Below are positions 57,797 through 64,000 of a DNA stretch of 64,000 bases, in pieces. Positions within the stretch are counted from its first letter, which is position 1. Each line of letters begins with the position of its first letter. The notes under the pieces are model-generated. The model had not been told where the DNA came from, searched no databases, and was given only the letters and a program-made list of their open reading frames with translations. Source of the stretch: Clostridium sp. DL-VIII (GTDB taxonomy: Bacteria; Bacillota; Clostridia; Clostridiales; Clostridiaceae). The stretch covers positions 1,248,501 through 1,312,500 of the forward strand of contig NZ_CM001240.1 of NCBI RefSeq assembly GCF_000230835.1, read 5' to 3'. Both the position numbers and the translations under genes were made by a program.

Positions 57797-57851
57797 TCTC
57801 AGCAAATTCTAAGCTTACACTAAGGTTGTCTTAAGGTTTAATTGTTATAAT
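57797..57851 (+). promoter_or_regulatory. Four 11-bp direct repeats and -10 upstream of the polyferredoxin gene
   Basis: TCTCAG (57797), TCTAAG (57808), ACTAAG (57819) and CTTAAG (57830) repeat at 11 bp, with TATAAT at 57846-57851, 16 bp from the start of the last repeat. This equals the geometry at 56561-56615. Confidence 0.7.
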
Positions 57852-58036
57852 TTTTATTGTTGAAAGGATTAAATAGCGCATTTAGGGCAAGTGATGTTTT
57901 TTCTAATAATAAAAAATTAACCATTAATAAGGGATAACTAATAATAGGATAAATAATTCTTAACTCTTTTAATTTGCAGCTATAAAAATATTTCCAGTTA
58001 TAAAAATACAAGATTTTATTAGAAGGAGAAAAAGAG

Positions 58037-59221
58037 ATGGCTAAAAAAATAAAGAAATCACAGGTCTTAAGGCATGCTGTACAAATAATTATGTTTTTTA
58101 TAATGCCTGGACTTTATTCCATGACATTTAGTGAAATAAAAACAGTGTACAAAATGATTATAGAAGGTAATTTTAATTTCATTCAAGCATTTCCAAGCTT
58201 AATAGAATTCACAGCTGTGATGCTTATAACAATACTAATGGGAAGATGGTTTTGCGGATGGGTATGTACTTTTGGAGCATATAATGATTTTGTATATGCT
58301 ATATCTAAAAAAATATTCAAAGGAAAATTTAAAATAAGCGAAGAAATTGATTCAATATTAAAATATACAAAGTATGTGATATTACTGCTTATAATAATTA
58401 TTTCATGGACATTAGGAAGTAATATTTTACAAAGTACAAGTCCTTGGGATGTGTTTGGACAAATGTCTGATGTATCTGGTATATTTAATAACTTATTTAT
58501 AGGTTTAGTGCTTTTGATTTTAATTACAATAGGAGCAGCGTTTATTGAAAGATTTTTTTGTAGATATTTGTGTCCATTAGGTGCAGTATTTTCTATAATT
58601 TCCAAAATTGGAATAGTAAAAATTAATAAACCTAAAACTGATTGTGGAAAGTGCAGAGCTTGTACTATGAATTGTTCTATGGGATTAAAGCTTTATAAAG
58701 TGGATGGTGCTAAAGGTGGTGACTGTATCAATTGCTTAAAGTGTACAGAAATATGCCCTAGAGGAAATGCAAATATAAATATTCTTGGACAAGATGTAAA
58801 TAAAAATTTAGCAGGGTCTGTAGCATTAGCAGCAATGATTGGAACATATGGATTAAGTAATTTTAGTGCAGATGCTTTAACTAAGGCAGGTGTAATATCA
58901 AGTGGAACTTCAAATGAGGTTTCTCAAGGTTCTGTTTCCAATAGTTCTGTACAATATAAAGATGGAACATATACAGGAAACGGACAAGGATTTAGAGGAG
59001 GGACAACTAAAATTTCTGTAACAATAGCAGGTGGAAAAATAACAGATATAACAACATTATCTGATAAAGATACTTCTAATTATTATAATAGGGCCTTTGG
59101 AACTATATCTAAGGGAATAATTTCAAAACAGACAGCTCAGGTTGATACAGTTTCTGGTGCTACTTATAGTTCAAAAGGAATCATGAGTGCTGTAGCTGAT
59201 GCTTTAAGTCAGGCAAAATAA
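58037..59221 (+). CDS. Membrane polyferredoxin with FMN-binding domain (NapH/NosR/RnfG-like)
   Basis: A 394-aa membrane electron carrier. Residues 1-190 hold about five transmembrane helices with the paired motifs RWFCGWVCTFGA and RFFCRYLCPLGA. Two 4Fe-4S motifs, CGKCRACTMNC and CINCLKCTEICP, lie near 203-245. The C-terminal FMN-binding domain (about 310-394) has VSGATYSSKG, the flavinylation site for ApbE, on the outer face. AGAAGGAG precedes the ATG. It suits flavin-based electron transfer across the membrane, for example to an external acceptor; its partner enzymes are not in the window. Confidence 0.9.
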   Translation: MAKKIKKSQVLRHAVQIIMFFIMPGLYSMTFSEIKTVYKMIIEGNFNFIQAFPSLIEFTAVMLITILMGRWFCGWVCTFGAYNDFVYAISKKIFKGKFKISEEIDSILKYTKYVILLLIIIISWTLGSNILQSTSPWDVFGQMSDVSGIFNNLFIGLVLLILITIGAAFIERFFCRYLCPLGAVFSIISKIGIVKINKPKTDCGKCRACTMNCSMGLKLYKVDGAKGGDCINCLKCTEICPRGNANINILGQDVNKNLAGSVALAAMIGTYGLSNFSADALTKAGVISSGTSNEVSQGSVSNSSVQYKDGTYTGNGQGFRGGTTKISVTIAGGKITDITTLSDKDTSNYYNRAFGTISKGIISKQTAQVDTVSGATYSSKGIMSAVADALSQAK

Positions 59222-59297
59222 TATATTTAGACACAATTATATTAATTATTAATATAATAATCTCAGGATTATAATATTAATAGGAGTATGAAATAAA

Positions 59298-59492
59298 ATG
59301 CCATCTAAAAGCAGAACTAACATAGGCAGAAAACCTGCCGTAATAACAGCAGAACGTGTTAAGAAAAAGAAGGAAACAATTTTAATTGAGGTTGCTAAAG
59401 ATCAAGTGATAGGCGAACTTATCAACGGATTTGAGGTAATAAAACCTGTTAAAAGATATGGAAAATACTATGTATTAGTAAAGAACAATTAG
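59298..59492 (+). CDS. 64-aa basic protein of unknown function
   Basis: A short gene with AGGAG upstream of its ATG. The protein has a Lys/Arg-rich first half (SKSRTNIGRKP, RVKKKKE) and a C-terminal half predicted as short beta strands (GELINGFEVIKPVKRYGKYYVL). No family recognised. It stands 76 bases after the polyferredoxin gene and is followed at once by a family B repeat. No signal peptide. The RBS and regular codon use suggest it is real. Confidence 0.6.
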   Translation: MPSKSRTNIGRKPAVITAERVKKKKETILIEVAKDQVIGELINGFEVIKPVKRYGKYYVLVKNN

Positions 59493-59640
59493 ATCAGTTA
59501 AGAATGATAAGTGACAAAGTTAAGAATAAAGCTAACAGAGAAAGTTATGCTAATCATATATAAAACTTAAACATTCACTTTCTAGATTCTTACTTTTAGT
59601 AGCATAACTCATAACTTTTAATTTATCACTAAATATTGAT
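59493..59640. repeat. Family B element upstream of the thiamine operon
   Basis: CAGTTAAGAATGATAAGTGA at the left and AACTTTTAATTTATCACTAA at the right are imperfect inverted repeats about 140 bp apart, with AACATTCACTTTC-type interior. The GAAAAGC hairpin of the other copies is missing. No frame. Confidence 0.5.
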
Positions 59641-59734
59641 TGTTGTTTATAATTTATCACTAAAAATATTGCTTGACGTTTTAAGGTTAATGGTATAATG
59701 TTTAAATTGTAAAAGATAATTTTATAATTGAATA

Positions 59735-59824
59735 ACTAGGGGAGCTAATATTTTAGCTGAGATTGGAAAAATTGATTTCCTAGACTCTTATAACCTGATT
59801 TGGTTAGTACCAACGTAGGGAAGT
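59735..59824 (+). promoter_or_regulatory. TPP riboswitch (THI element)
   Basis: The conserved blocks are visible in order: GGGGAGC, TTAGCTGAGATTG, GACTCTTATAACCTGATTTG, GTTAGTACCAACGTAGGGAA. This is a thiamine-pyrophosphate aptamer. A candidate promoter (TTGACG at 59673, TATAAT at 59694, a short 15-bp spacer) lies upstream, and a terminator with T8 downstream, so control is by transcription termination when TPP is bound. Confidence 0.95.
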
Positions 59825-59855
59825 ATATTAATATTTTTGTGTGCATATGGTTGTT

Positions 59856-59884
59856 AATGTATCCCGTTGGGATACATTTTTTTT
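59856..59884 (+). terminator. Riboswitch-controlled terminator
   Basis: AATGTATCCC (59856-59865), loop GTT, GGGATACATT (59869-59878), then a run of T to 59884. It lies 30 bases after the TPP aptamer and ahead of thiW. Confidence 0.9.
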
Positions 59885-59969
59885 GCTTAAAATATTTAAC
59901 TTCTTCAAAGTTAATCAATTAAAAAATCTTAAAAAAATAATCTATTTTATTTTTTAGGAGGTCATTAAA

Positions 59970-60503
59970 ATGAAGGAAAGAAGTAAAGCGCAGAAAATTG
60001 CATTAAGTGGGGTGTTAATTGGGATTTCTGTGATATTTGGAACATTTTCTGTACCAATTGGAGCGGCCAAGATATCTCCGGTGCAGCACTTTGTAAATGT
60101 AGTTGGTGCAATAACCCTTGGCCCAGTGTATGCTCTTGCAAATGCATTTATTACATCACTTATAAGAAATATTATGGGAACAGGAAGTTTATTGGCGTTT
60201 CCAGGAAGCATGGTGGGTGCGTTTCTTGCAGGTATTCTTTATAAGAAATTTAGAAAACCAAGTATAGCTGTACTTGGAGAAATAATTGGTACAGGAATAT
60301 TAGGAGCATTATTAGCTTATCCAGTGACAGAAATTATTTTGGGTAAGAATGTTGCAGTATTTGTCTATGTAATACCATTTATATCAAGCTGCACAGTTGG
60401 AGCAATAATAGCATATTTCTTTGTAAATATTCCTGTTATAAAGAAAATGTTAATAGAGAATGAGTCACCAATAGATGAAAAACATAGTACTAATCAAATT
60501 TAA
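59970..60503 (+). CDS. thiW: ThiW, S-component of an ECF transporter for a thiamine precursor
   Basis: A 177-aa membrane protein with about five helices that supplies substrate specificity to an ECF transporter; the predicted substrate in the literature is the thiazole moiety (hydroxyethylthiazole). The ALSGVLIGISVIFGTFSVPI and PVQHFVNVVGAITLGPVYAL segments are typical. AGGAGGT precedes the ATG. First gene after the TPP riboswitch. The shared energising module (EcfAA'T) is not in the window. Thiazole uptake matches the downstream thiM. Confidence 0.88.
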   Translation: MKERSKAQKIALSGVLIGISVIFGTFSVPIGAAKISPVQHFVNVVGAITLGPVYALANAFITSLIRNIMGTGSLLAFPGSMVGAFLAGILYKKFRKPSIAVLGEIIGTGILGALLAYPVTEIILGKNVAVFVYVIPFISSCTVGAIIAYFFVNIPVIKKMLIENESPIDEKHSTNQI

Positions 60504-60519
60504 ATGAAAGGATGATTTT

Positions 60520-61320
60520 ATGTTTAGAGCATTAACTATTGCAGGATCAGATACTTGTGGAGGAGCGGGAATTCAAGCGGATTTAAAATCTTTTTCTGCA
60601 AATGGAGTTTATGGAATGAGCGTTATCACGGCTGTAACAGCTCAAAATACCATGGGGGTTTTTGGAATTCAAGATATAAATCCAGAAATGATAGAATCAC
60701 AAATAGATGTTATTTTTGATGATATTAGGGTTGATGCAATAAAAATAGGTATGGTTTCTAAAATTGAATCAATAAAAGCTATAGCTAAAGCTTTAAAAAA
60801 GGTTGAAAAACTACCAGTAATAGTTTTAGATCCTGTTATGATTTCAAAAAGCGGTTTTAATTTATTATCAAAAGATGCTAAGGATACCTTAGTTAAGGAA
60901 TTATTTCCTTTAGCAACACTAATTACTCCTAATCTACCTGAAGCTGAAGAAATTTTAGGTATAGAAATAAGCAATTTAGAAGAAATGAAGGAAGCAGCTT
61001 TAAAACTTAAGGAACTTGGACCAAAGGCTGTTTTAGTTAAAGGCGGACATTTAGAAGAGGATGCAACAGACTTACTATTTGATGGAAAGAACTTTATGTT
61101 TTTACCGCAAGAAAGAATAAATACAAAGCATACTCATGGAACTGGCTGCACTTTATCATCTGCTATTGCAGCAAATTTAGCAAAGAATATGAGTATTGAT
61201 GAAGCTGTTAAAGAAGGAAAGAGATATATAACAGTTGCAATTGAGCATGGTTTTGAGCTTGGTAAAGGTGTAGGACCTACTAATCATTTTTATGAACTCT
61301 ACAAAAAAGCAAATATTTAA
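60520..61320 (+). CDS. thiD: Hydroxymethylpyrimidine/phosphomethylpyrimidine kinase
   Basis: A 266-aa ribokinase-like enzyme that phosphorylates HMP and HMP-P. LTIAGSDTCGGAGIQADLK is the substrate region, DPVMISKSG and LITPNLPEAEEILG follow, and the anion-hole/catalytic motif is HTHGTGCTLSSAIAANLAK. AAAGGATG precedes the ATG 16 bases after thiW. It processes ThiC product for joining by ThiE. Confidence 0.96.
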   Translation: MFRALTIAGSDTCGGAGIQADLKSFSANGVYGMSVITAVTAQNTMGVFGIQDINPEMIESQIDVIFDDIRVDAIKIGMVSKIESIKAIAKALKKVEKLPVIVLDPVMISKSGFNLLSKDAKDTLVKELFPLATLITPNLPEAEEILGIEISNLEEMKEAALKLKELGPKAVLVKGGHLEEDATDLLFDGKNFMFLPQERINTKHTHGTGCTLSSAIAANLAKNMSIDEAVKEGKRYITVAIEHGFELGKGVGPTNHFYELYKKANI

Positions 61321-61478
61321 ATTAGCTAAGGGTTAAGAAGTAAGAGTTAACTAGCAATAAGATACAATCTTTACAGAATTCTAAAGAAATAGTGGTTTAA
61401 AAGTTATGTACTAGAATTAAAAAATTGTAAATTTAAAATTTTGTTATATAAAAAATGTGATAAAGGAGAGAAAATAAA

Positions 61479-62789
61479 ATGAATTATAAAACTCAAATGG
61501 AAGCAGCAAGAAAAGGTATAGTTACTAAAGAAATGAAGGTAGTAGCTGAGAAAGAAAAAATTTCAGAAGAAAAATTAATTAAGCTTATAGCAGAGGGTAA
61601 AATAGTTATTCCAGCAAATATTAATCATAAATCACTTAGCCCAGAAGGAATCGGTGATGGACTAAGAACAAAAATAAATGTTAACTTAGGCATATCTGGA
61701 GACTCAGTGGATTATTGCAGAGAAATGGAAAAAGTAAAAATGGCAATAGACTTTGGTGCTGAAGCTATAATGGATTTAAGTAATTATGGAAAGACTCAAG
61801 AATTTAGAGAAAAACTTATTGAATATTCTCCTGCTATGATAGGAACAGTTCCAATGTATGATGCAATTGGATATCTTGAAAAGGATCTTTTAAACATAAA
61901 AGCAGAGGATTTTCTTGAAGTAGTTAGAGCTCATGCGAAGGCTGGAGTTGACTTTGTTACTATTCATGCAGGTATAAATAAGAGAACAGTTTCAATATTT
62001 AAAGAAGATAAGAGAAAGATGAACATAGTATCTCGTGGAGGATCTTTATTATTTGCCTGGATGGAGATGACAGGAAATGAAAATCCATTTTATGAGCATT
62101 ATGATGAATTGCTTGAAATTCTTAGAGAGTATGATGTTACAATAAGTCTTGGCGATGCTATGAGACCAGGCTGCCTTGATGATTCAACTGATGCAGGACA
62201 AGTTACAGAACTTATAGAATTAGGGTTATTAACAAAGAGAGCTTGGGAAAAAGATGTTCAAGTTATGATTGAAGGACCTGGACATATGGCTATAAATGAA
62301 ATAGCAGCAAACATGCAGATTGAAAAGAGATTATGTCATGGAGCACCATTCTATGTACTTGGACCACTTGTTACTGATATTGCCCCAGGATATGACCATA
62401 TTACTTCAGCAATTGGTGGAGCTATTGCAGCAACTAATGGAGCAAACTTCTTGTGTTATGTAACACCTGCTGAACATTTAAGACTTCCAGATTTATCAGA
62501 TGTTAAGGAAGGAATCATTGCTTCAAAGATTGCAGCTCATGCAGCAGATATAGCTAATGGACTTCCAGGAGCAAGAGATAGAGATAATGCAATGGCAGAT
62601 GCTCGTCAAAAATTAGATTGGGAAGAGATGTTCAAGGTTGCCATAGATGGAAAGAAGGCAAGAGAATATTTTGAAAGCATACCACCAGAAGACAAACATA
62701 GCTGCTCAATGTGTGGAAAAATGTGTGCAGTAAGAACAACTAATAAAATTTTAAATGGTGAAAAAGTAGAACTTTTTGATCAAAAATAA
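61479..62789 (+). CDS. thiC: Phosphomethylpyrimidine synthase
   Basis: A 436-aa radical-SAM enzyme that rearranges AIR into HMP phosphate. The C-terminal [11 protein letters not shown] gives the CX2CX4C cluster motif. [44 protein letters not shown] and YHIT-like [10 protein letters not shown] are conserved. AAAGGAG precedes the ATG. A 158-base gap with no clear terminator separates it from thiD. De novo pyrimidine synthesis is therefore present. Confidence 0.97.
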   Translation: MNYKTQMEAARKGIVTKEMKVVAEKEKISEEKLIKLIAEGKIVIPANINHKSLSPEGIGDGLRTKINVNLGISGDSVDYCREMEKVKMAIDFGAEAIMDLSNYGKTQEFREKLIEYSPAMIGTVPMYDAIGYLEKDLLNIKAEDFLEVVRAHAKAGVDFVTIHAGINKRTVSIFKEDKRKMNIVSRGGSLLFAWMEMTGNENPFYEHYDELLEILREYDVTISLGDAMRPGCLDDSTDAGQVTELIELGLLTKRAWEKDVQVMIEGPGHMAINEIAANMQIEKRLCHGAPFYVLGPLVTDIAPGYDHITSAIGGAIAATNGANFLCYVTPAEHLRLPDLSDVKEGIIASKIAAHAADIANGLPGARDRDNAMADARQKLDWEEMFKVAIDGKKAREYFESIPPEDKHSCSMCGKMCAVRTTNKILNGEKVELFDQK

Positions 62790-62935
62790 ATTTGGAGTAT
62801 ATAATCATGGCATATTTGAACTTGATATTTTCATTCATGTGTCTTATATGATGGAAAAAAGGATTGCTTAAAGGAGGGAGGTTAGTAAGAATTTTGATAT
62901 TACTATTATTAAAGATAAATTCTTACTGAAGTTTT
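62790..62935. other. thiC-thiM gap with family A half-site and unused strong RBS
   Basis: AACTTGATATTTTCATTCAT (from 62838) and GTGTCTTA resemble one family A end. AAGGAGGGAGG at 62871-62881 is a strong ribosome-binding sequence without an ATG at proper distance. A TTG at 62894 starts an 11-codon frame that stops at 62929, six bases before and in frame with thiM. Confidence 0.35.
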
Positions 62936-63763
62936 ATGGAGAATAAATTAGTTTTAGAGATTGGGAAGTTATTAGATGAGGTTAGGAATAACAAACCTCT
63001 TGTGCATAACATAACTAATTATGTGACAGTAAATGATTGTGCTAATATTTTGCTTGCATTAGGAGCATCACCAATTATGGCAGATGATATTAAAGAAGCA
63101 GCAGATATTACTAAAATTTCATCTGCACTTGTAATAAATATTGGTACATTAAACGAAAGAACTATTGAATCAATGATTGCATCAGGAAAAAAGGCAAATG
63201 AATTAAACATACCAGTTGTTTTTGACCCAGTAGGTGCAGGGGCATCAGAATTTAGAAATGCTACCACTAAGAGAATAATAGATGAAGTTAAAATAAGTGT
63301 TTTACGTGGAAATATGTCTGAAGTAAAATTTATAGCAGGTTTACAAGCAACTACAAAAGGTGTTGATGCTTCAGAAGCTGATACAAAAGGTGGAAGTGAT
63401 GAAGGCATTAATGTAGCTAAAAATTTAGCTGATAGACTTAATTGTACTGTAGCTATTACAGGTGTAATAGACATTATATCTGACGGGGAAAGAGTAGCTA
63501 TACTTGAAAATGGAACAAAAATGTTATCAAATGTAACAGGAACTGGCTGCATGACAAGTGCATTAGTTGGAGCATATTGTGGTGCAGGTTCAGATTATTT
63601 CATTGCAGCTATTTCAGGAATTATTTCAATGGGAATTGCAGGAGAAATTGCATTTGAAAAGGCAGGGAATATTGGAACAGGTAGTTTTCATATTTCCATT
63701 ATAGATGCGATAAGTAATTTAAATTCTGAAATAATTAAAAAAATGGCTAAAATTAAAGAATAA
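62936..63763 (+). CDS. thiM: Hydroxyethylthiazole kinase
   Basis: A 275-aa kinase that salvages hydroxyethylthiazole. PLVHNITNYVTVNDCANILLA, FDPVGAGASEFR, RGNMSEVKFI and the catalytic GTGCMTSALVGAYCG are intact. ATG 62936 matches the family N-terminus but has a weak RBS. The stronger RBS at 62871 leads into a short in-frame leader frame, so coupling is possible. Complements ThiW import. Confidence 0.96.
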   Translation: MENKLVLEIGKLLDEVRNNKPLVHNITNYVTVNDCANILLALGASPIMADDIKEAADITKISSALVINIGTLNERTIESMIASGKKANELNIPVVFDPVGAGASEFRNATTKRIIDEVKISVLRGNMSEVKFIAGLQATTKGVDASEADTKGGSDEGINVAKNLADRLNCTVAITGVIDIISDGERVAILENGTKMLSNVTGTGCMTSALVGAYCGAGSDYFIAAISGIISMGIAGEIAFEKAGNIGTGSFHISIIDAISNLNSEIIKKMAKIKE

Positions 63764-63784
63764 TAAGACATTTTTTAAGTGTGT

Positions 63785-63823
63785 TTTAAGCGTATATCTA
63801 GTAAAATTAGATATACGCTTAAA
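63785..63823. terminator. 16-bp perfect hairpin between thiM and thiE
   Basis: TTTAAGCGTATATCTA (63785-63800) pairs with TAGATATACGCTTAAA (63808-63823) around GTAAAAT. No T-run follows, so it may be an mRNA stabiliser or partial attenuator rather than a terminator. Confidence 0.5.
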
Positions 63824-63867
63824 TTAAATAAAAAAATATTAATAGAGAAATGGAGTGGATTTATATA

Positions 63868-64000
63868 TGAAACCTAAAATAGATTATAGTATCTATCTTG
63901 TAACAGATAGGGATTTAATGAGTACAGAGACTTTAGAAGAAGCTGTAGAGCAAGCTATTATTGGAGGATGTACATTAATTCAATTAAGAGAAAAAGATTG
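63868..64000 (+). CDS. thiE: Thiamine-phosphate synthase (3' end outside window)
   Basis: The first 44 residues of a TIM-barrel enzyme that joins HMP pyrophosphate with thiazole phosphate. [20 protein letters not shown] and [12 protein letters not shown] are the recognisable N-terminal signatures, including the pyrophosphate-contacting QLREKD. ATG 63868 follows ATGGAGTGG. The frame is open to the window end. It completes the thiamine cluster. Confidence 0.93.

Noticed and set aside
58183..58605. Antisense open frame (140 codons) opposite the polyferredoxin gene
   Set aside because: Shadow of a membrane-protein gene; no RBS, no family features.
62803..62857. 14-codon frame starting ATGGCATATTTG after thiC
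   Set aside because: It is mostly family A end sequence and ends at once; a GGAG upstream is not enough.
63019..63552. Antisense open frame (177 codons) opposite thiM
   Set aside because: Shadow frame arising from Ala/Gly-rich coding sequence; no RBS and conserved thiM on the other strand.

Overview
The window is AT-rich, low-GC Gram-positive DNA that reads like a saccharolytic, solventogenic Clostridium of the C. beijerinckii / C. saccharoperbutylacetonicum type. That is an inference from base composition, strong AGGAGG-type ribosome binding sites, lipoprotein signals, glycerol/G3P, serine dehydratase and thiamine genes and NiFe-hydrogenase maturation genes; no rRNA or other taxonomic marker is present. 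No tRNA, rRNA, prophage, transposase or CRISPR array was seen.

Layout. 1-1250: 3' part of a GH1 6-phospho-beta-glucosidase gene. 1500-2129 (-): flavodoxin-like Fe-S flavoprotein. 2831-7921 (+): hypC-hypD-hypE-hypF, which build the Fe(CN)2CO group of NiFe hydrogenase. 8067-9152 (-): short UvrC-like GIY-YIG protein without the 3'-side nuclease domain. 9337-10602 (+): small membrane protein plus XRE regulator with a paired operator, then signal peptidase I. 10873-19156 (-): complete arginine operon argG-argH-argC-argJ-argB-argD-argF. 19446-20539 (-): DUF421/DUF4363 membrane pair. 20907-22565 (+): TGS/uridine-kinase fusion. 22898-42934 (+): carbohydrate locus with an orphan binding lipoprotein, YesM/YesN-type two-component system, CUT1 ABC importer, DUF624 protein, LacI regulator and three large inverting glycoside phosphorylases. 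43122-50189 (+): glycerol regulon glpF-glpP-glpK and an anaerobic G3P dehydrogenase trio, with three copies of a putative GlpP-responsive RNA switch. 50467-52211: nitroreductase and divergent LysR regulator. 52381-54123 (+): two-subunit Fe-S L-serine dehydratase. 54230-59221 (+): OmpR-type two-component system followed by ApbE and an FMN-binding polyferredoxin, the latter two each behind four 11-bp direct repeats. 59735-64000 (+): TPP riboswitch and thiW-thiD-thiC-thiM-thiE (thiE cut by the window end).

How the parts work together. The carbohydrate locus appears to import beta-glucan oligosaccharides and split them with phosphate, which saves ATP; the linkage cannot be read from sequence. The glp genes take glycerol to DHAP, controlled by antitermination. 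ApbE probably attaches FMN to the neighbouring polyferredoxin, giving a flavin-based membrane electron carrier under two-component control. The thiamine cluster makes the pyrimidine (ThiC, ThiD), salvages thiazole (ThiW, ThiM) and joins them (ThiE).

Non-coding structure. Two dispersed, transposase-less inverted-repeat families occupy many gaps. Family A has ends resembling TAAGGCACATGAA...TTGATTGTGCCTTA; full copies are 231-356 bp and there are deleted copies of 38-53 bp. Family B has ends resembling AGTTAAGAATTATGAGTTAAAAG and often an internal GAAAAGC/GCTTTTC hairpin. The items most worth a second look are the three covarying GlpP leaders, the 11-bp repeat promoters at 56561 and 57797, the three-phosphorylase locus, and the 21-bp-spaced operator pair at 9337.
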